From Cycas panzhihuaensis (taxonomy: Eukaryota; Cycadophyta), in NCBI GenBank assembly GCA_023213395.1, contig CM041465.1, forward strand, positions 53,513,741 through 53,577,740: a stretch of DNA of 64,000 bases, given 5' to 3'. Below are positions 1-10,641 of the stretch, piece by piece. How positions within the stretch are numbered: the stretch's first letter is position 1; each line of letters starts with the position of its first letter. The notes beneath the pieces are model-generated. The model was given only the letters and a program-made list of their open reading frames with translations. It did not search any database and was not told the DNA's origin. The position numbers and the translations under genes are program-made.

Positions 1-1286
1 AAGATTTGAGGGGCAAAGAGCCTCTTGAGGAGCATGGAAGGTGGTACGGAATCCACCCAGCTCTCACCCAAACCCTATGTAACCCCTCTTTGCTACTATC
101 TTGTGTAAGAAATATAGGAGAGAAGGCCCTAATGGCAGAGAAAGGATAGCCCAAACCAAGATAAAATAACCTTCAAAGAGCAAACCAAGAAGAACTAGGG
201 ATGACATGCAAAACAAGGCATAAATTGGACAAGAAAGCAACTTAAACCAATAAATACCTAAGGAAGAGAGAGGAGGCTTTTGCCTCAGTCAAGAGCTGCT
301 GAAAGAAGGCTGAGAAATCTACCAAAGAGTTATGGAACAACATGTTTAGAACCCCTACTAATGAGTTTGAAGGAAACACCTGCACTTTGAGGATGCTTGA
401 TGGCTGCCTAAGTAAGGAAATGCTGAGATCTCTCCAAAGAGGCCCTCTCCAAGGCGTGTGAAGGGCTGGGAAGATGTCTTAGCCATACCAAAGGAGAGCT
501 AGGCACTAGAGGAGAGGTGCAGGTTTTGTAGCAGCAGTAGAACAGTAGGGAATAATAGAGCACATGGTGTTTTTCCTTGAGAAGCATGCAAAAATTGAGC
601 AAAAGATTCTAAAAATGATTTAGAGAGGAATTAAATACCCAGCCTAAACCCTAAATGAGTGATTAGGGCGTAGTTGGTAGTGAGTCAAGTCATGAAACAT
701 ATGGCAATTTTATAATAAATGCAAAATTGTCATGGCAAATTTTTTAAAAAATAGTTTGATAGTCGCCCTGCCACAAATTTTGCAGTACCATAAAATTTGC
801 AGCGGTACCACGAATTTCGCTACGGTATGGGACCAGAAACCAAATCTGGCCTAAATAGCCAGCCTGAGCTGTGGGACAATGACTAAGGAGGCTGATGGGG
901 GGCTGAGACGCCTACCCAAGGGCAGACAAGCTAACAAACGAGTCAAGAAGTGCAAAAATAGGACTTAAAGGATGTGACAAGTCAACCAAATAATGATGGG
1001 TCATCACACGGGCAGGGGTGACATGAGCCAAATGGATCCCGAGGTAAGTAGGGTAGAATGCGGGAAGTGGAATGGCCACTGGGGTGCCACACACACTGGG
1101 AATGTGCCCCTGCTATAGTCGTCATAGGCTGAATAAGTGTAGATGACGATAAGATCATCTATGAGATCACAATATGTGAACATGCAAGCCTACACTCATC
1201 CAAAAGAAAGCAATGATAAGGTGAGAAGCATACCTGCACTTACCTGAGTTGACCACTCTATATCCATTCCTGAAAGCTGGGAAACA
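1..1286 (-). repeat. Left (3') LTR of element I, truncated by window edge
   Basis: Matches 44930-46202, the right LTR of the same element, almost base for base over long stretches. It ends at 1286 with GGGAAACA, so on the minus strand the LTR starts TGTTTCCC. The purine tract follows directly at 1287. It holds no gene; short reading frames here (such as 408-602) are LTR sequence. Confidence 0.9.
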
Positions 1287-1298
1287 CTGCCCCCTTAG
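1287..1298 (-). other. Polypurine tract of element I
   Basis: On the minus strand this reads CTAAGGGGGCAG and abuts the LTR start TGTTTCCC. The same AAGGGGG tract sits next to the LTR in elements II and IV, and a shorter form in III. This is the expected plus-strand DNA primer site. Confidence 0.8.
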
Positions 1299-1639
1299 TA
1301 GCAGAGCCTTGCCGCTCGGAAGCATAGTGCGATGGTGAATGCTGGCAACACAACTATCAGTAGCACATGTGTATACAGATATATAAATCAAGATCATAAC
1401 AGTAGGTAAGGGTGCCAGCGAGTGTCGTGGTGGAATGCATGGATACGAAGGTAGAGGTGGATACAACATAGGGGCTACCTATGCACCACCTAAAAACTGA
1501 CTAGGAGAATAAGAAAGGCGAGGGGGCTGCCCCCACCACAAAAGATGCAGAGAGATGTGCATCATCAAGTAGAAGAGTAAACAAAATTGGTAGTCACCAT
1601 AGTTTAACCTCATTAGCGACTAGGTTTCGAAGGTGCGAA
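1299..1639. other. Non-coding spacer between polypurine tract and second RNase H of element I
   Basis: About 340 bases between the polypurine tract and the RNase H reading frame. The equivalent stretch occurs in the other elements (8716-9004, 24707-25008, 57810-58240), each with a recognisable shared block about a hundred bases in. I see no gene. Confidence 0.6.
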
Positions 1640-2124
1640 TGAATCACAAAGTGAGGTGCATGACAACTTGAGGCTTGGGTGACAGGGCATCCAAACAAAC
1701 CTTAGGGATGGTCAATAAGAAGAGGGAGGTGGCACTCAAGGATGAGGCAAACGAGACTATCTGCCTCAGCGTTGAGGTCCCGAGGGATATGCTAGATCTC
1801 AACAGATGAGAAGTGGGCCAGGAGGGATCTAGCGGCCAAAGCAAGAGTTCTCAAGTGAAGGCATCACACCTAGTAAACCTAGGTGAGATGGGACACCACA
1901 ACTTGAGAGTTGCAAAGCAAGACGATGGATCCATGATGGAAATGGAGAGCATCGGTGAGAACTTCAATAACAGTTATGTATTCAGCTTCGTTGTTGGTAG
2001 CCTCTAGGAGGAAGACCCCATAACGCAGGAAATCATGTCTAGAGGGGCTGCGAAGAATCCATGCAGTGGCAGAAGGTCTAGGGTTACCGTGACTTCCGTC
2101 GTCAGTAAAAATATAGATGGACAT
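1640..2124 (-). pseudogene. Second (archaeal/plant-type) RNase H of element I
   Basis: A free-standing RNase H reading frame in the 3' region of the element, separate from the RNase H joined to reverse transcriptase. The ATG at 2124 is followed almost at once by FTDDGS, the first catalytic motif, and later by NNEAEY (catalytic Glu). The third motif reads LLCNSQVV, so its catalytic Asp is changed to Asn. The C-terminal part, with a HxPxxLNAEAD-like motif, continues to about 1640 but in another frame. Tat-clade elements are known to carry a second RNase H (aRNH). Here it lies beyond integrase and the opposite-strand gene, next to the 3' LTR. An independent start codon is supported by the other copies. 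Inactive copy. Confidence 0.82.
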
Positions 2125-2649
2125 GAGTGACACAAAGTCCTGGTAGTTAATAAACAGTGATGGAATGAAAGCGATACTCAAAAGACAAGCAAAAGGTGGC
2201 CGTGAAGGGTAGGAGGACCTAGCAATGAGGCTACCTAGGGATAAGACTAAGCGGCCTGACCACTACCTAAGAGCAGGCAGAGAAAAGGTGCACTGGAGCA
2301 CCAAAGGTCACTTCGAGAAGTGAAACATGCCCCCAGATGAGGGAGCATTCCCTTTGGAGACCCCAAGAGTAAAAAAAGGCTGTGGAAATGAGTCCAAGAT
2401 AGTGAAATGAGCCAAACGAGTATAAACTCAGGCATGCACAGGAGCAACACGTAAAACAAGGCAGAAGGGCCATGGGAAAAAGTGCAAACATGAGGCACCA
2501 TAAATACACCTGCAAGAGAGTGCAAAAAATCCATCAAAAGAGCACAATGGGTGATAGGTCCAGAAGGCAAAGGCAATTAAGAGAATGGGATGGTCCCAAC
2601 AGCTGTCACGAGGCCAAAAACGGAAGAAGTGTCTGTCGGGGCCCCCGCT
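2125..2649. promoter_or_regulatory. Conserved spacer between divergent RNase H and PMD-like genes (element I)
   Basis: About 525 bases between two head-to-head reading frames, kept in all four elements (III 9468-9986, II 25468-25995, IV 58696-59261). On the plus strand it contains a second TATA-like motif GAGTATAAAC near 2418, repeated at the same place in the other copies. On the minus strand a frame with MPEFILVWL is shared by I, II and III but decayed in IV. It probably carries the upstream promoter of the plus-strand gene. Its content beyond that is unknown. Confidence 0.5.
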
Positions 2650-2658
2650 TATATAAGG
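2650..2658 (+). promoter_or_regulatory. TATA box of plus-strand PMD-like gene, element I
   Basis: TATATAAGG follows a short GGGGCCCCCGC block. The same arrangement occurs in elements II, III and IV (TATATAAAG in IV), about 180-190 bases before a shared splice donor. A conserved ATTCATTTTCAC block begins some 25 bases downstream, where transcription would start. Confidence 0.75.
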
Positions 2659-2841
2659 AAAATCATACAGAAAATTAATTCATTTTCACTGGCTCTCATG
2701 AGAAATCAAAGCTATTCCCTTATGCAGCAGAGCACCAACTGACTTTGGAGGCATGCGAGAGACGATCATACTGTTGCATCGGAGCGCAGAGAGAGCCAGC
2801 AGGATCATCGAGATGAGATGACGATAGCGAGACCAGATCTA

Positions 2842-3298
2842 GTGAGTGCATCTCCTAAAACCCAACCTATGTCTAAGTTTTAGTTTCATTGCTTTTTATA
2901 GATTTTTCATGTGATTTTGTGCCCCTTATGGGCAATTGGAGGCCTCTCAGAGTCCGAATTGGACCCAGAAAGAGGTGGGACCTAGGCATTAGGGAGCCCT
3001 AGTTAAGGATTTTTTTTTAGTTTTTGGGGTAGAAATCCCCCCCTTTTGTGAGGGTGCCATTCATACTGCAGCAAAGATCACGATGCTATGATCATTACCG
3101 CGGGGCCCCCCTGATCACCACGGGGCCTGAGCTAAACTTAGCAGTACTGCTAAGTTTAGCATGGTACGAAGGTAGAAAGTTAGAAAAAAGCATATGAGGG
3201 GCCATAAGGCCCCAAATCTCAGGCAGAGAGAGCTGAGAGAGGGCCAAGAGCATTGTTGACTGATAGGACTAACTTTGATTGTCTTTTGATATTGACAG
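2842..3298 (+). other. Intron 1 of PMD-like gene, element I
   Basis: The donor A|GTGAGT at 2841/2842 and acceptor ATTGACAG ending at 3298 are both conserved in the other copies. The donor is GTAAGT in element IV, closer to the consensus. Intron 1 is 450-500 bases in every element and carries the stem-loop listed separately. It separates an untranslated first exon from the coding exon. Confidence 0.65.
3131..3160. repeat. Perfect 30-base palindrome in intron 1, element I
   Basis: GCTAAACTTAGCAGT followed by its exact reverse complement. A hairpin occurs at the corresponding place in the other three copies, with different stem sequence. Confidence 0.85.
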
Positions 3299-5208
3299 GC
3301 TGTCATCGCGGTGGATAACTGCAAGAATGTAGGTATGGTGATGTTGAGCTTCATTGAGATGATGTCCCAGGGGGACAAGGAAATCCTGCGGAGGTATGGC
3401 CTGTACAAGGCCTTGAAGACACCTTAGTTTACGTCCGATCAGAGACTATTGGTTGATATTATATCCTATTGGGATAGGAGGAGGCACGTATTCTACTTGC
3501 CTCAGGTAAGAGACGTGATGATCATGCCGAGGGATATTTGACAGATTCTGGGAGTACCGGTGACTAGGAGGCCGGTGACACTAGAAGCGCTGCCTAACAC
3601 TGAGGCAACACATAGAGAGATAGCCCTGTTCTTCACAGGGGCTGACAGGTGGGAGCGGAGAGACGTTCCTCTCCAAACTATGGTGATGTCGAGGATTCCT
3701 TAGGTGAGGAAGTTGATTATATTATGCATTCTATTCTAGATTTCCCAGAAATAGAACTATAGAGAGATACCAGGAGGATGGATGGATGTAGTGCGCCACT
3801 GCGAAGATGGCAAGAGGATGGACTGGGCTACCATGATAATGGTGAACCTCGTCACCCAGCTTGATGCCATCAGAGTAGTGGGAAAGGGAGGACTATCATA
3901 CAGAACGTTGCTGCAATGCTGGTTCTTTGATCATTTTGTGGCAGTGACACCAATGGGGGGACCACATCCCATAGTAGAGTGGGCCCCGATTGTCCACAGA
4001 TGGCAGACTCGACTAAGGGGGACGGAGGACCAGGCCCACGTCTGACAATCAGTGGAGGCGACATCACTGGACCTCCTCACTCTGACGGACTATGTAGCAG
4101 ATCCATACAAGATGGTGAGGTAGGACAGTGATGACGAGGCAGGTAGAGCAGGAGCGCTCCCAGATGATGACGATGACAGAGGAGATGGGGCTGGTCCATC
4201 ACGACTTACGGGGGAGGCTGGTCTTTTAGGGATGGCAGCAGGAATAGCGGGACCATCCGAGACTGTCAGAGGAGTGGCAGGCCCATCAGGGGTAGTTGAG
4301 GAGAGGAGGGGGCCAATGACTAGGGCCCGCAGGTTACGAATCATGAGGAGATCCGAAGAGGAGAGAGTTGAGCCAATCCCTACAAGGAGAGAGGCCCAGG
4401 CAGAGGAGGTACTTGAGGATGAGGTACCTGCAGCTGGCGGAGAGGATGTCACCCGAGTAGAGGAGCTAACGGCCATGGCAGGTGAGGCCTAACTATTTCC
4501 CAGTCATTTGACAGCTAAATAGATATTTGATTTGATTTGAACATGGTATGTGGTGGGATATATACTAACACATGGCGTGTTGCATTAGCAGGTATAGCAG
4601 AGGTCAGGAGACTAGTAGAGGCCATGGTGAGGGATATGTTCCCTCAGGTGTATGTAGAGGGGCAACCACCCATCCAGGTAGAGGATGCAGCTAGATCGGT
4701 AGGTGCCCACATGGAGGCATTCACCCCATTGGCAAGGGTGAGAGACATCTGGGCTACAGAGTCCCAAGAGCACATAGCTTTCAGGGGACAAATGCAGCGG
4801 GAGCTCGACGAGGTGAGGAGTGAGTGAGACGGGCTACGCGGATGGGTCCAGGCTCTAGAGGCATAGGGAGGAGCAGGCAGAGATGTAGGGAGCATGGTCC
4901 AGATAGTAGTGCTGGAGGGGCACCTCATAGTGATAAAGGAGAGATTCTAGAGTATGGAGGAGGGACTCTGGGGAGAGAGGGATCGTATCTAGGCTCAATA
5001 CGATCAACTAGTAGACCAGATGGCATCGAGGTCAAGCAGGAGCAGGACATACACTCATACATCAATGATGACCCTGAGACGGCCACACGATGAGGGGAGT
5101 GAGGCAGGGAGCTCATAGAGGCCCAGGAGGAGCCTCAGAGGGATGTGGTCCTCAGAAGAGGGATCACATAGGCTAGGAGATAGTACCCCAAGAGCAGGGC
5201 AGCAGTAA
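3299..5208 (+). pseudogene. Plus-strand plant-mobile-domain-like gene in element I
   Basis: Opposite in strand to gag-pol and lying between integrase and the second RNase H. The coding exon opens just after the intron acceptor. A first block reads RYGLYKALKTP, then a stop, then a segment with WDRRRHVFYLP and RDI-QILGVPV, which resembles the plant mobile domain core (W-x-HTFHLP and LGLPV in that family). Further on come VPLQTMVMSRIP and MDWATMIMVNL. Next is an acidic, Ser/Pro/Gly-rich linker, a second intron at 4482-4591 (GGTGAG donor, TTAGCAG acceptor), a glutamate-rich coiled-coil-like part with ARVRDIWATES, and a basic tail ending at TAA 5206-5208. Stops at 3425, 3539, 3701 and 3737 break it. 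The initiator ATG of copies III and IV is GCG here. Function is unknown; PMD proteins occur both in plant transposons and in host silencing factors. Confidence 0.72.
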
Positions 5209-5841
5209 AGTAGGACACATGTATGTGATTTTGACAAGGGAAAGCACAGGCCTCCAGGGGGTCATATGTAGACTCGTATGATTGTACCCCCCCTGCAAGG
5301 ACACCGACTTCCCATATGTATGGTGTAATATATGATTTTGATATATATATATACTGGGTAATTGAAACCCCATTTCGACATGAGATGGTGTGTATATCAT
5401 ATGTGGTAGATAGCATGTATATTTTATTTTATATGTTGTAAATGTTTTGTTGTATGATGCACGCATTTCCTTCTATGTATGGCTATATATCTAACAGGAG
5501 CACACACATCCACCGTGAGTAGAGGTGATAGAGAGATGTGAGGTTAGAAATAGAGTGACATGCACTTCCACGGAGGAGCATAGTAGAATATGCGAAGGAA
5601 ACAGGAGGCAAGAGAGAGGAGTAACAATACTCTAAGGCGTCATCCTAATTAGGGGATGCCCAAATAGGAAGATGACAGGTTCCCGAGAGGATATAGGAAC
5701 ATGGGTTCTATGGGAGGAACTAGAAAGAAAAGGGAGAAGCCATCTTAAATTGCCATTCTACCCATGGTTGGGAGGAATATGAATAACTTAAAATAGTAGT
5801 TTAGGCTCATTTTGAAGCATGGCGAAGGGATCACCAAAAGA
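5209..5841. other. 3' region between convergent PMD-like gene and integrase, element I
   Basis: Contains T-rich sequence with TGTAAATG and TTTTGTTGTA, a likely 3' end zone for the plus-strand gene. A conserved block near 5740-5815 (TTGCCATTCTACCCATGG and following) is found in all four elements. No reading frame is convincing. The plus-strand gene and integrase are tail to tail here, so their transcripts probably overlap. Confidence 0.55.
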
Positions 5842-6111
5842 TCATGCGTAAAACTTCTTAAGGAATTTCCCATTAACAACTTTCTCAAATTCAAGCCCTT
5901 CTAGGGTGGCTATCCTATAAGCACCATTACCGAGGGTCTTGATAATGATGAAAGGGCCAACCCATCGAGGTTTGAATTTGGTCAAACGGTCATAGAGATA
6001 TTCAAGCTTGAGGACATGGTCCCCAAGAAATAAAGGACGGGAATGAAGATGTTTATCATAGGTCCTTTGTGAGTGAGCTTTGGACGTTAGGTTAGCTTGA
6101 TAAGCGGCTAA
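5842..6111 (-). pseudogene. Integrase C-terminal end of element I
   Basis: The minus-strand frame ends LKKFYA and TGA at 5842. It contains GDHVLKLEYL, KFKPRWVGPF and GAYRIATLEG, the typical C-terminal DNA-binding part of Ty3/gypsy integrases (GDLVL...W.GPY...GAY.L...G). The reading frame is open up to the insertion of element II, where the remainder jumps to 36923 and beyond. This piece is intact over about 90 codons. Confidence 0.9.
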
Positions 6112-6116
6112 GCGTC
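6112..6116. repeat. Left target-site duplication of element II (GCGTC)
   Basis: GCGTC stands directly before the element II LTR. The right flank at 36918-36922 reads ACATC, which differs by two G-to-A transitions. Removing the insertion restores a continuous integrase alignment with element II at 29480-29500. Confidence 0.7.
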
Positions 6117-6220
6117 TAAAACGCTTGCTACGGGGCAATGTCCCTATGTCTAGTAAAAGGATATAAGAATACACTATGCTAACTAAGCTAGGCAGCGAGT
6201 ACCTCACCTCACAGGGCGTC
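6117..6220 (-). repeat. Left (3') LTR of element II, first 104 bases
   Basis: Matches the start of the right LTR at 34373-34476 (shared CTAGTAAAAGGATATAAGAA block). It stops abruptly where element III begins and resumes at 22175. About 17 bases expected at the junction are replaced by a few unrelated ones. Confidence 0.88.
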
Positions 6221-8705
6221 TGAAACGCTCTCCGCAGGGCAACGATCCAACGCCTAGTGGGAAGGGCATAAAACAATACGCTAAACAGGCTAAATAGTGA
6301 GGATCATACCTCGCAGGACGTCCGTGCGCCGGAGCTGCACGGATCGCAAGGTGCCCTGGTTGCTTCCTGTAGCCGTGCAAGACGAGGCCTTCCTACCCTT
6401 CTGATGGCCGGAAGGGAAAAGAATCCTCGCGTCATGCTTCTCAAGGCAATGAGAAGGCGACGAGGGGGCAACCAACCAAAAGTGTAAAGAATACGGGGTA
6501 GAATGCGGCTAGGGGATACAACGCAAACAAGTCTTCTATTCCTATGTTATGCAATGTAAAGAAATAGTACGAGCAAATGAATACACAATAAAAGGGTGTT
6601 TTCTTCTTTCCTTTATGTTCCTTTATCTATAACAGTAAATGCAAAGAAACATAAAGCATAAAGAAAATATGAAAGGTATGCGAAGAATACCTGGATCCGG
6701 CGTTCGAATCGCAGGCCTTGAGTTTCCCTCCTTGGTTGCGCTCCTTTCCTCCTCCTGCACATGCAACGTCGATCGCAGACAACGAACGGGGTGCACTTAC
6801 CTCCCCAAAAGCATGCAAGGACCAAATGAAATGAAGGAAACGAAAGCAAAGCTCAACCGAAAAGGGAGAAGAGATACCATATGGGGGCTTACCAAGAACG
6901 GGTCGATCTCGCAATGCTTCCTCCAACGCAATCCCGCAAATAATCCCAATAAACGCCTTCCTCTCGGGAGAGAGGCTACCTGCACAACAAGATGTATATA
7001 TGGCAATAAAATCAACTAAGCTAGAAAATGTAGTTAAGCACTAAACCATAACGAAAATGAAACAGATAATCATGCAGTAAACATGCAAGCTATCATACAC
7101 CACAAAGCATGCTATTAGGGACTGAGTGTAGCCTCAGATGGCTAACTCACCCACGAGAGGTCTCCACGGGTTCGTGAAGGCAATACTAGCGTGCAATAAG
7201 GTGAGATAGGTTGTGACAAGCTACCCACGCCAAGAAGAGAGTTCAAACCGACTCCTTAGGCTTCCTAACCTCGCTTCCCAAGAGAGCGGGTAGTAAAGGA
7301 GAGAGGACAAGGATTCAACCCTTGGGGAGAAGGACGGCAATGGGGGCGGAACCCCGCCTATCTCCCTCAAATCCTCGTGCAAGACCCTTTATCTGGCTAA
7401 CTTAAGAAACTGAAAGAGCAAGTCGAGGGGTAAGGATGAGTCTCAAAGAAATGTGAAGAAATGGGCCCAATCTAAGGCAGCCCTATAGCAAGCCACAACT
7501 AACAAGGCCACTTGCATCAAATGGCAAATGAAATTCCAAGGAAAGCACACACAAAAGAAGGAGAAGAGCTTGCAAGTAAAATAACAAGAAACAGCAAAAG
7601 CACCAATGAAAGACAAGAACTACCTTAAATGGGAGAGCATGCATGCATGTACCTTGGCTACTTGGAGCAAAGAAAGACAAGCAGTTCTAAGGTCGGTTTT
7701 TAGTGTCCTTTGCAGAGAATGGAAGGAGGAAGCTCTGCAAGATGGGAGCTAGAAGTTGTCCTTTGGAGTAGTCTTTTTTTGTGAAGAAATACCTTGGAAC
7801 TTTGAGTATTTGTGAGAGAAGGTGAAGCTTGTGGTGGAGAAACGTAGGGGGCAAAGAATGGCCCCTGCAACTCCAAATTGGTAATGGTCCACTTCACCTC
7901 TATCCCACTACTGTAGAAGAAGTTCTCTTGTTCACTATTTCTTTGCTTTGTCTCTTTGTGTAGAAGTTGCTCTAGAAAACTTGGAAAATGAAGTGAAGAA
8001 TGAAGCAAATGAGTAAGAAAAGGCTTTTATGCCTTGGGCATAGCAAGTGAACGCTGGGGGCCTTGGGCGCCCAATCGTGATGGAGCCACGCCAGTAGTTC
8101 CATGAAAAACGCGCCATCGTCAAGTGGTTTCTTTTTTTAAATTTTAAACAATCATGCGGCAAACTTCGCGATCATGCAAAATCCAGCAGACCGCTTAGTT
8201 TACCGCAGATGCATCGAAACTCGAAAAGAAGAAGAAAATACATTATAAAAGTCATAAGCATCAGTTTTTAGGGTACAAGCAGGGGCTAAGCCTGAACTAC
8301 ATCAATCGGGAAGGCCCAGTGGGCAAGTACTCAAAATGGTGCAAAGAGCCCCAACTAAGGGTTAAACCAGGCTTAGGAAGGGTTTGCAACATAAATGGCA
8401 CGTGGTAACACGAATAAACAAGCTAGCAAAAGCATCCCGAAAGACCATGGAGACATCGTGAGTGGTCAGACGCCATACGGTGTCGTGATTCACGAGGAAT
8501 GCCCTCACTGAGTCGTCATAGGCTGAAGGGTACCGTTAGGCACATGCATTATGAGCAAGCAGTCAAGCAAATGCGTGTAGGCAGGCATATGCCAATCAAA
8601 TTACTCCAAATTACCTTAGCAATCATAAGTAAGAAAAGTGAAAACATATACTTGAACAAACCTGTGTCGATGCATCCCGAGTCCATTCCCACTAGCTGGG
8701 AAACA
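6221..8705 (-). repeat. Left (3') LTR of element III
   Basis: Pairs with 19746-22174 along its whole length (for example the blocks near 6780 and 20280, and near 7480 and 20980). Differences are many 1-4 base indels as well as substitutions. Reading frames inside (such as 6639-7019) recur in both LTRs but have no recognisable domain. Confidence 0.92.
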
Positions 8706-8715
8706 TTGCCCCTCG
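8706..8715 (-). other. Polypurine tract of element III
   Basis: Minus strand GAGGGGCAA before TGTTTCCC, a shortened form of the tract in the other elements. Confidence 0.65.
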
Positions 8716-9004
8716 CGCAGAGCCTCACCGCTTAAGCGTAATGTGATGGTGAATGCTGGCAATCAAGAAACATGAGTAGCACATGCATATATATATATAA
8801 GAGCAATCAAGAGCAGCACGTGATCCAAGGGTATAGGCAAGTGTCGTGGCGGAACGCGTGGACAAGGGAGACAGAGACGAGGGCAACGTAGGGCCGCCAC
8901 GCGCCGCTCAGGCATCGACCGCAATCGAATAAGCAAGTGAAAGGGGACGCCTGTCAAGCGCAACGTGAAGTGAGAGGCATCCAAAAAGTAAAACAAGTAC
9001 ATGC

Positions 9005-9467
9005 CTAATCGCTAACAACCGAAAACTTGGGCACGGCCGCCGTGCAAGTCTCAGGGGCGATCATCAAGAAGAGGGAGGCGACGCTCAAGGATGAGGCGAC
9101 GAGGCCGTCGGCCTCGAGATTGAGGTGCCTAGGGATATCTTCAATATCGGCTGACGAGAAACGAGCCAGAAGGGACCTAGTGGCAGACGCGAGGGTTCTC
9201 AGGTGAGGGCACCGCACCTGGTAAACCTGGGTGAGATGGGACACCACGACCTGAGAATCGCAAAACAACACAATGGAACCGCGATGAAAGCGAAGAGCAT
9301 CGGTAAGGGCCTCAATAACGGTGTACTCGGCTGTTATTGGTGGCCTCAGGAAGAAAGACTCCGGAGCGCAGGTAGTCGTGTCCGGAGGGGCTACGGAGGA
9401 TCCATGCAGCGGCGGAGGGTCCGGGGTTGCCGCGACTTCCGCCATCGGTGAAAATAAGGAGAGACAT
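9005..9467 (-). pseudogene. Second RNase H of element III
   Basis: The conserved ATG at 9467 gives MSLLIFTDGGS, so the protein starts a few residues before the first catalytic Asp. Downstream come AEYTVIEALTDALRFH, LFCDSQVVVSHLT and HLNLEADGL, so the Asp, Glu, Asp and C-terminal Asp positions of a type 1 RNase H are all recognisable. A two-base loss near 9335 shifts the frame just before the Glu motif. The frame closes at 9005. The role expected from Tat elements is removal of RNA from RNA:DNA hybrids in reverse transcription, possibly replacing or aiding the joined RNase H. Confidence 0.85.
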
Positions 9468-9986
9468 GACTGGATGCTAAGCTTTAGCAATAAAACACCA
9501 ATAGTAATAAAGGCAACACAGAGACTCGAATAACAAACGCGAAGCAGGCCGCGAAGGGTAGGAGGACCTAGCAATGAGGCTACCCGAGAACGAGAGCAAG
9601 ACATCGTATCGACGGGAGTGAGCGAAAGCAGGCGCCCTGGAGTCCCCAAAAGTTGCTTCGGGAAGCAAAGCATGCCCCCGGACGGGGGAGCATTTCCTTT
9701 GGGGGCCCCGGGAGCAGAAAAGGACTGTGTAGCTGAGTCCAGAGCGGCGAAACGAGCCAAACGAGTATAAACTCGGGCATGCACGGGAGCAGCGCGCAAA
9801 ACGATGCAAAACGGGCCCTCCAAAAAGCGCAAACATGAAGCGCCATAAATGCCTTCGCACGGGGAAGCAAGAAGGGCGCCCATGGAGCACAATGGGCGAC
9901 AGGGCCAGAAGGGAAAGGTGACCAGCGCGACGAGACGGTCCCAACGATCCACGGTTAAAATCGGAAGAAGTGCCACCGGCCCCCTT

Positions 9987-9995
9987 TATATAAGG
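9987..9995 (+). promoter_or_regulatory. TATA box of PMD-like gene, element III
   Basis: TATATAAGG at the same distance from the splice donor as in element I (donor GT at 10178). It is followed by the shared ATTCATTTTCACCGGCTC block that probably marks the transcript start. Confidence 0.75.
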
Positions 9996-10177
9996 AAAAT
10001 CAATGAAAACCGGATTCATTTTCACCGGCTCTCGTACGAAACTAGAGCCTTTTCCTTACGACGCGGAGCGCTACCCGATTTCAGAGGCATACCGAGGACG
10101 ATCCGACCGTCGGACTCGAGCGAGGGGACAGTCGCCACGATCCCGGAGACGCTATGGCGACCGTCAGACCGGATCCA

Positions 10178-10634
10178 GTGAGTGGATCCAACGATATTCC
10201 AGCCATTTCAAAGCTTGAAGTTTATTGTTTTTTAATTAATTTTAATGCATTTTGCGCCCCTCATGGGCGATTAGAGGCCTCTCGGAGTCCGAAACGGACC
10301 CGGAAAGAGGCGGGGACCTGGGCATTAGGCGCCAGTCCCGGTGCCACGGGCCCACCACAAAAAAAATGATTTTCCGGGCCAAAAACCCTCTTTCAGAGGG
10401 TTGCCGTGATCTGCATGACAAGATTGCGATCTGCGATCTTGCCGGGTTCGCAGAAACCATGGGGCCTTAAACTTAGCTGCACTGCTTAAGTTTAGGCCAG
10501 ACGCTGTGACGTAAAGTTGGAAAATAAAGAACGGGGGCCCCAAGGAAGCTCCCGAACTCAGAAAAAATAATTGGTGAGATAGCTAGAGCCTGGGTGACCG
10601 CTGGAGACTAACCGGTGATTTTCACCGGTTGCAG
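10178..10634 (+). other. Intron 1 of PMD-like gene, element III
   Basis: Donor A|GTGAGT at 10178, acceptor CCGGTTGCAG ending at 10634, length 457. The ATG of the coding exon follows eight bases later. Confidence 0.62.
10463..10498. repeat. Intron 1 stem-loop, element III
   Basis: GGCC and AAACTTA on the left face TAAGTTT and GGCC on the right around a small loop. The pairing is imperfect, at the position of the palindrome in element I. Confidence 0.7.
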
Positions 10635-10641
10635 TGCTATC

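Noticed and set aside
6639-7019. Plus-strand frame of 126 codons, with a similar one at 20148-20534
   Set aside because: The two copies are simply the two LTRs of element III. No domain, and broken in the LTRs of other elements.
9005-9976. A single 323-codon minus-strand frame in element III
   Set aside because: Only the part up to about 9330 is RNase H in the right frame. The rest is the spacer read in a chance frame; the true start is the ATG at 9467.
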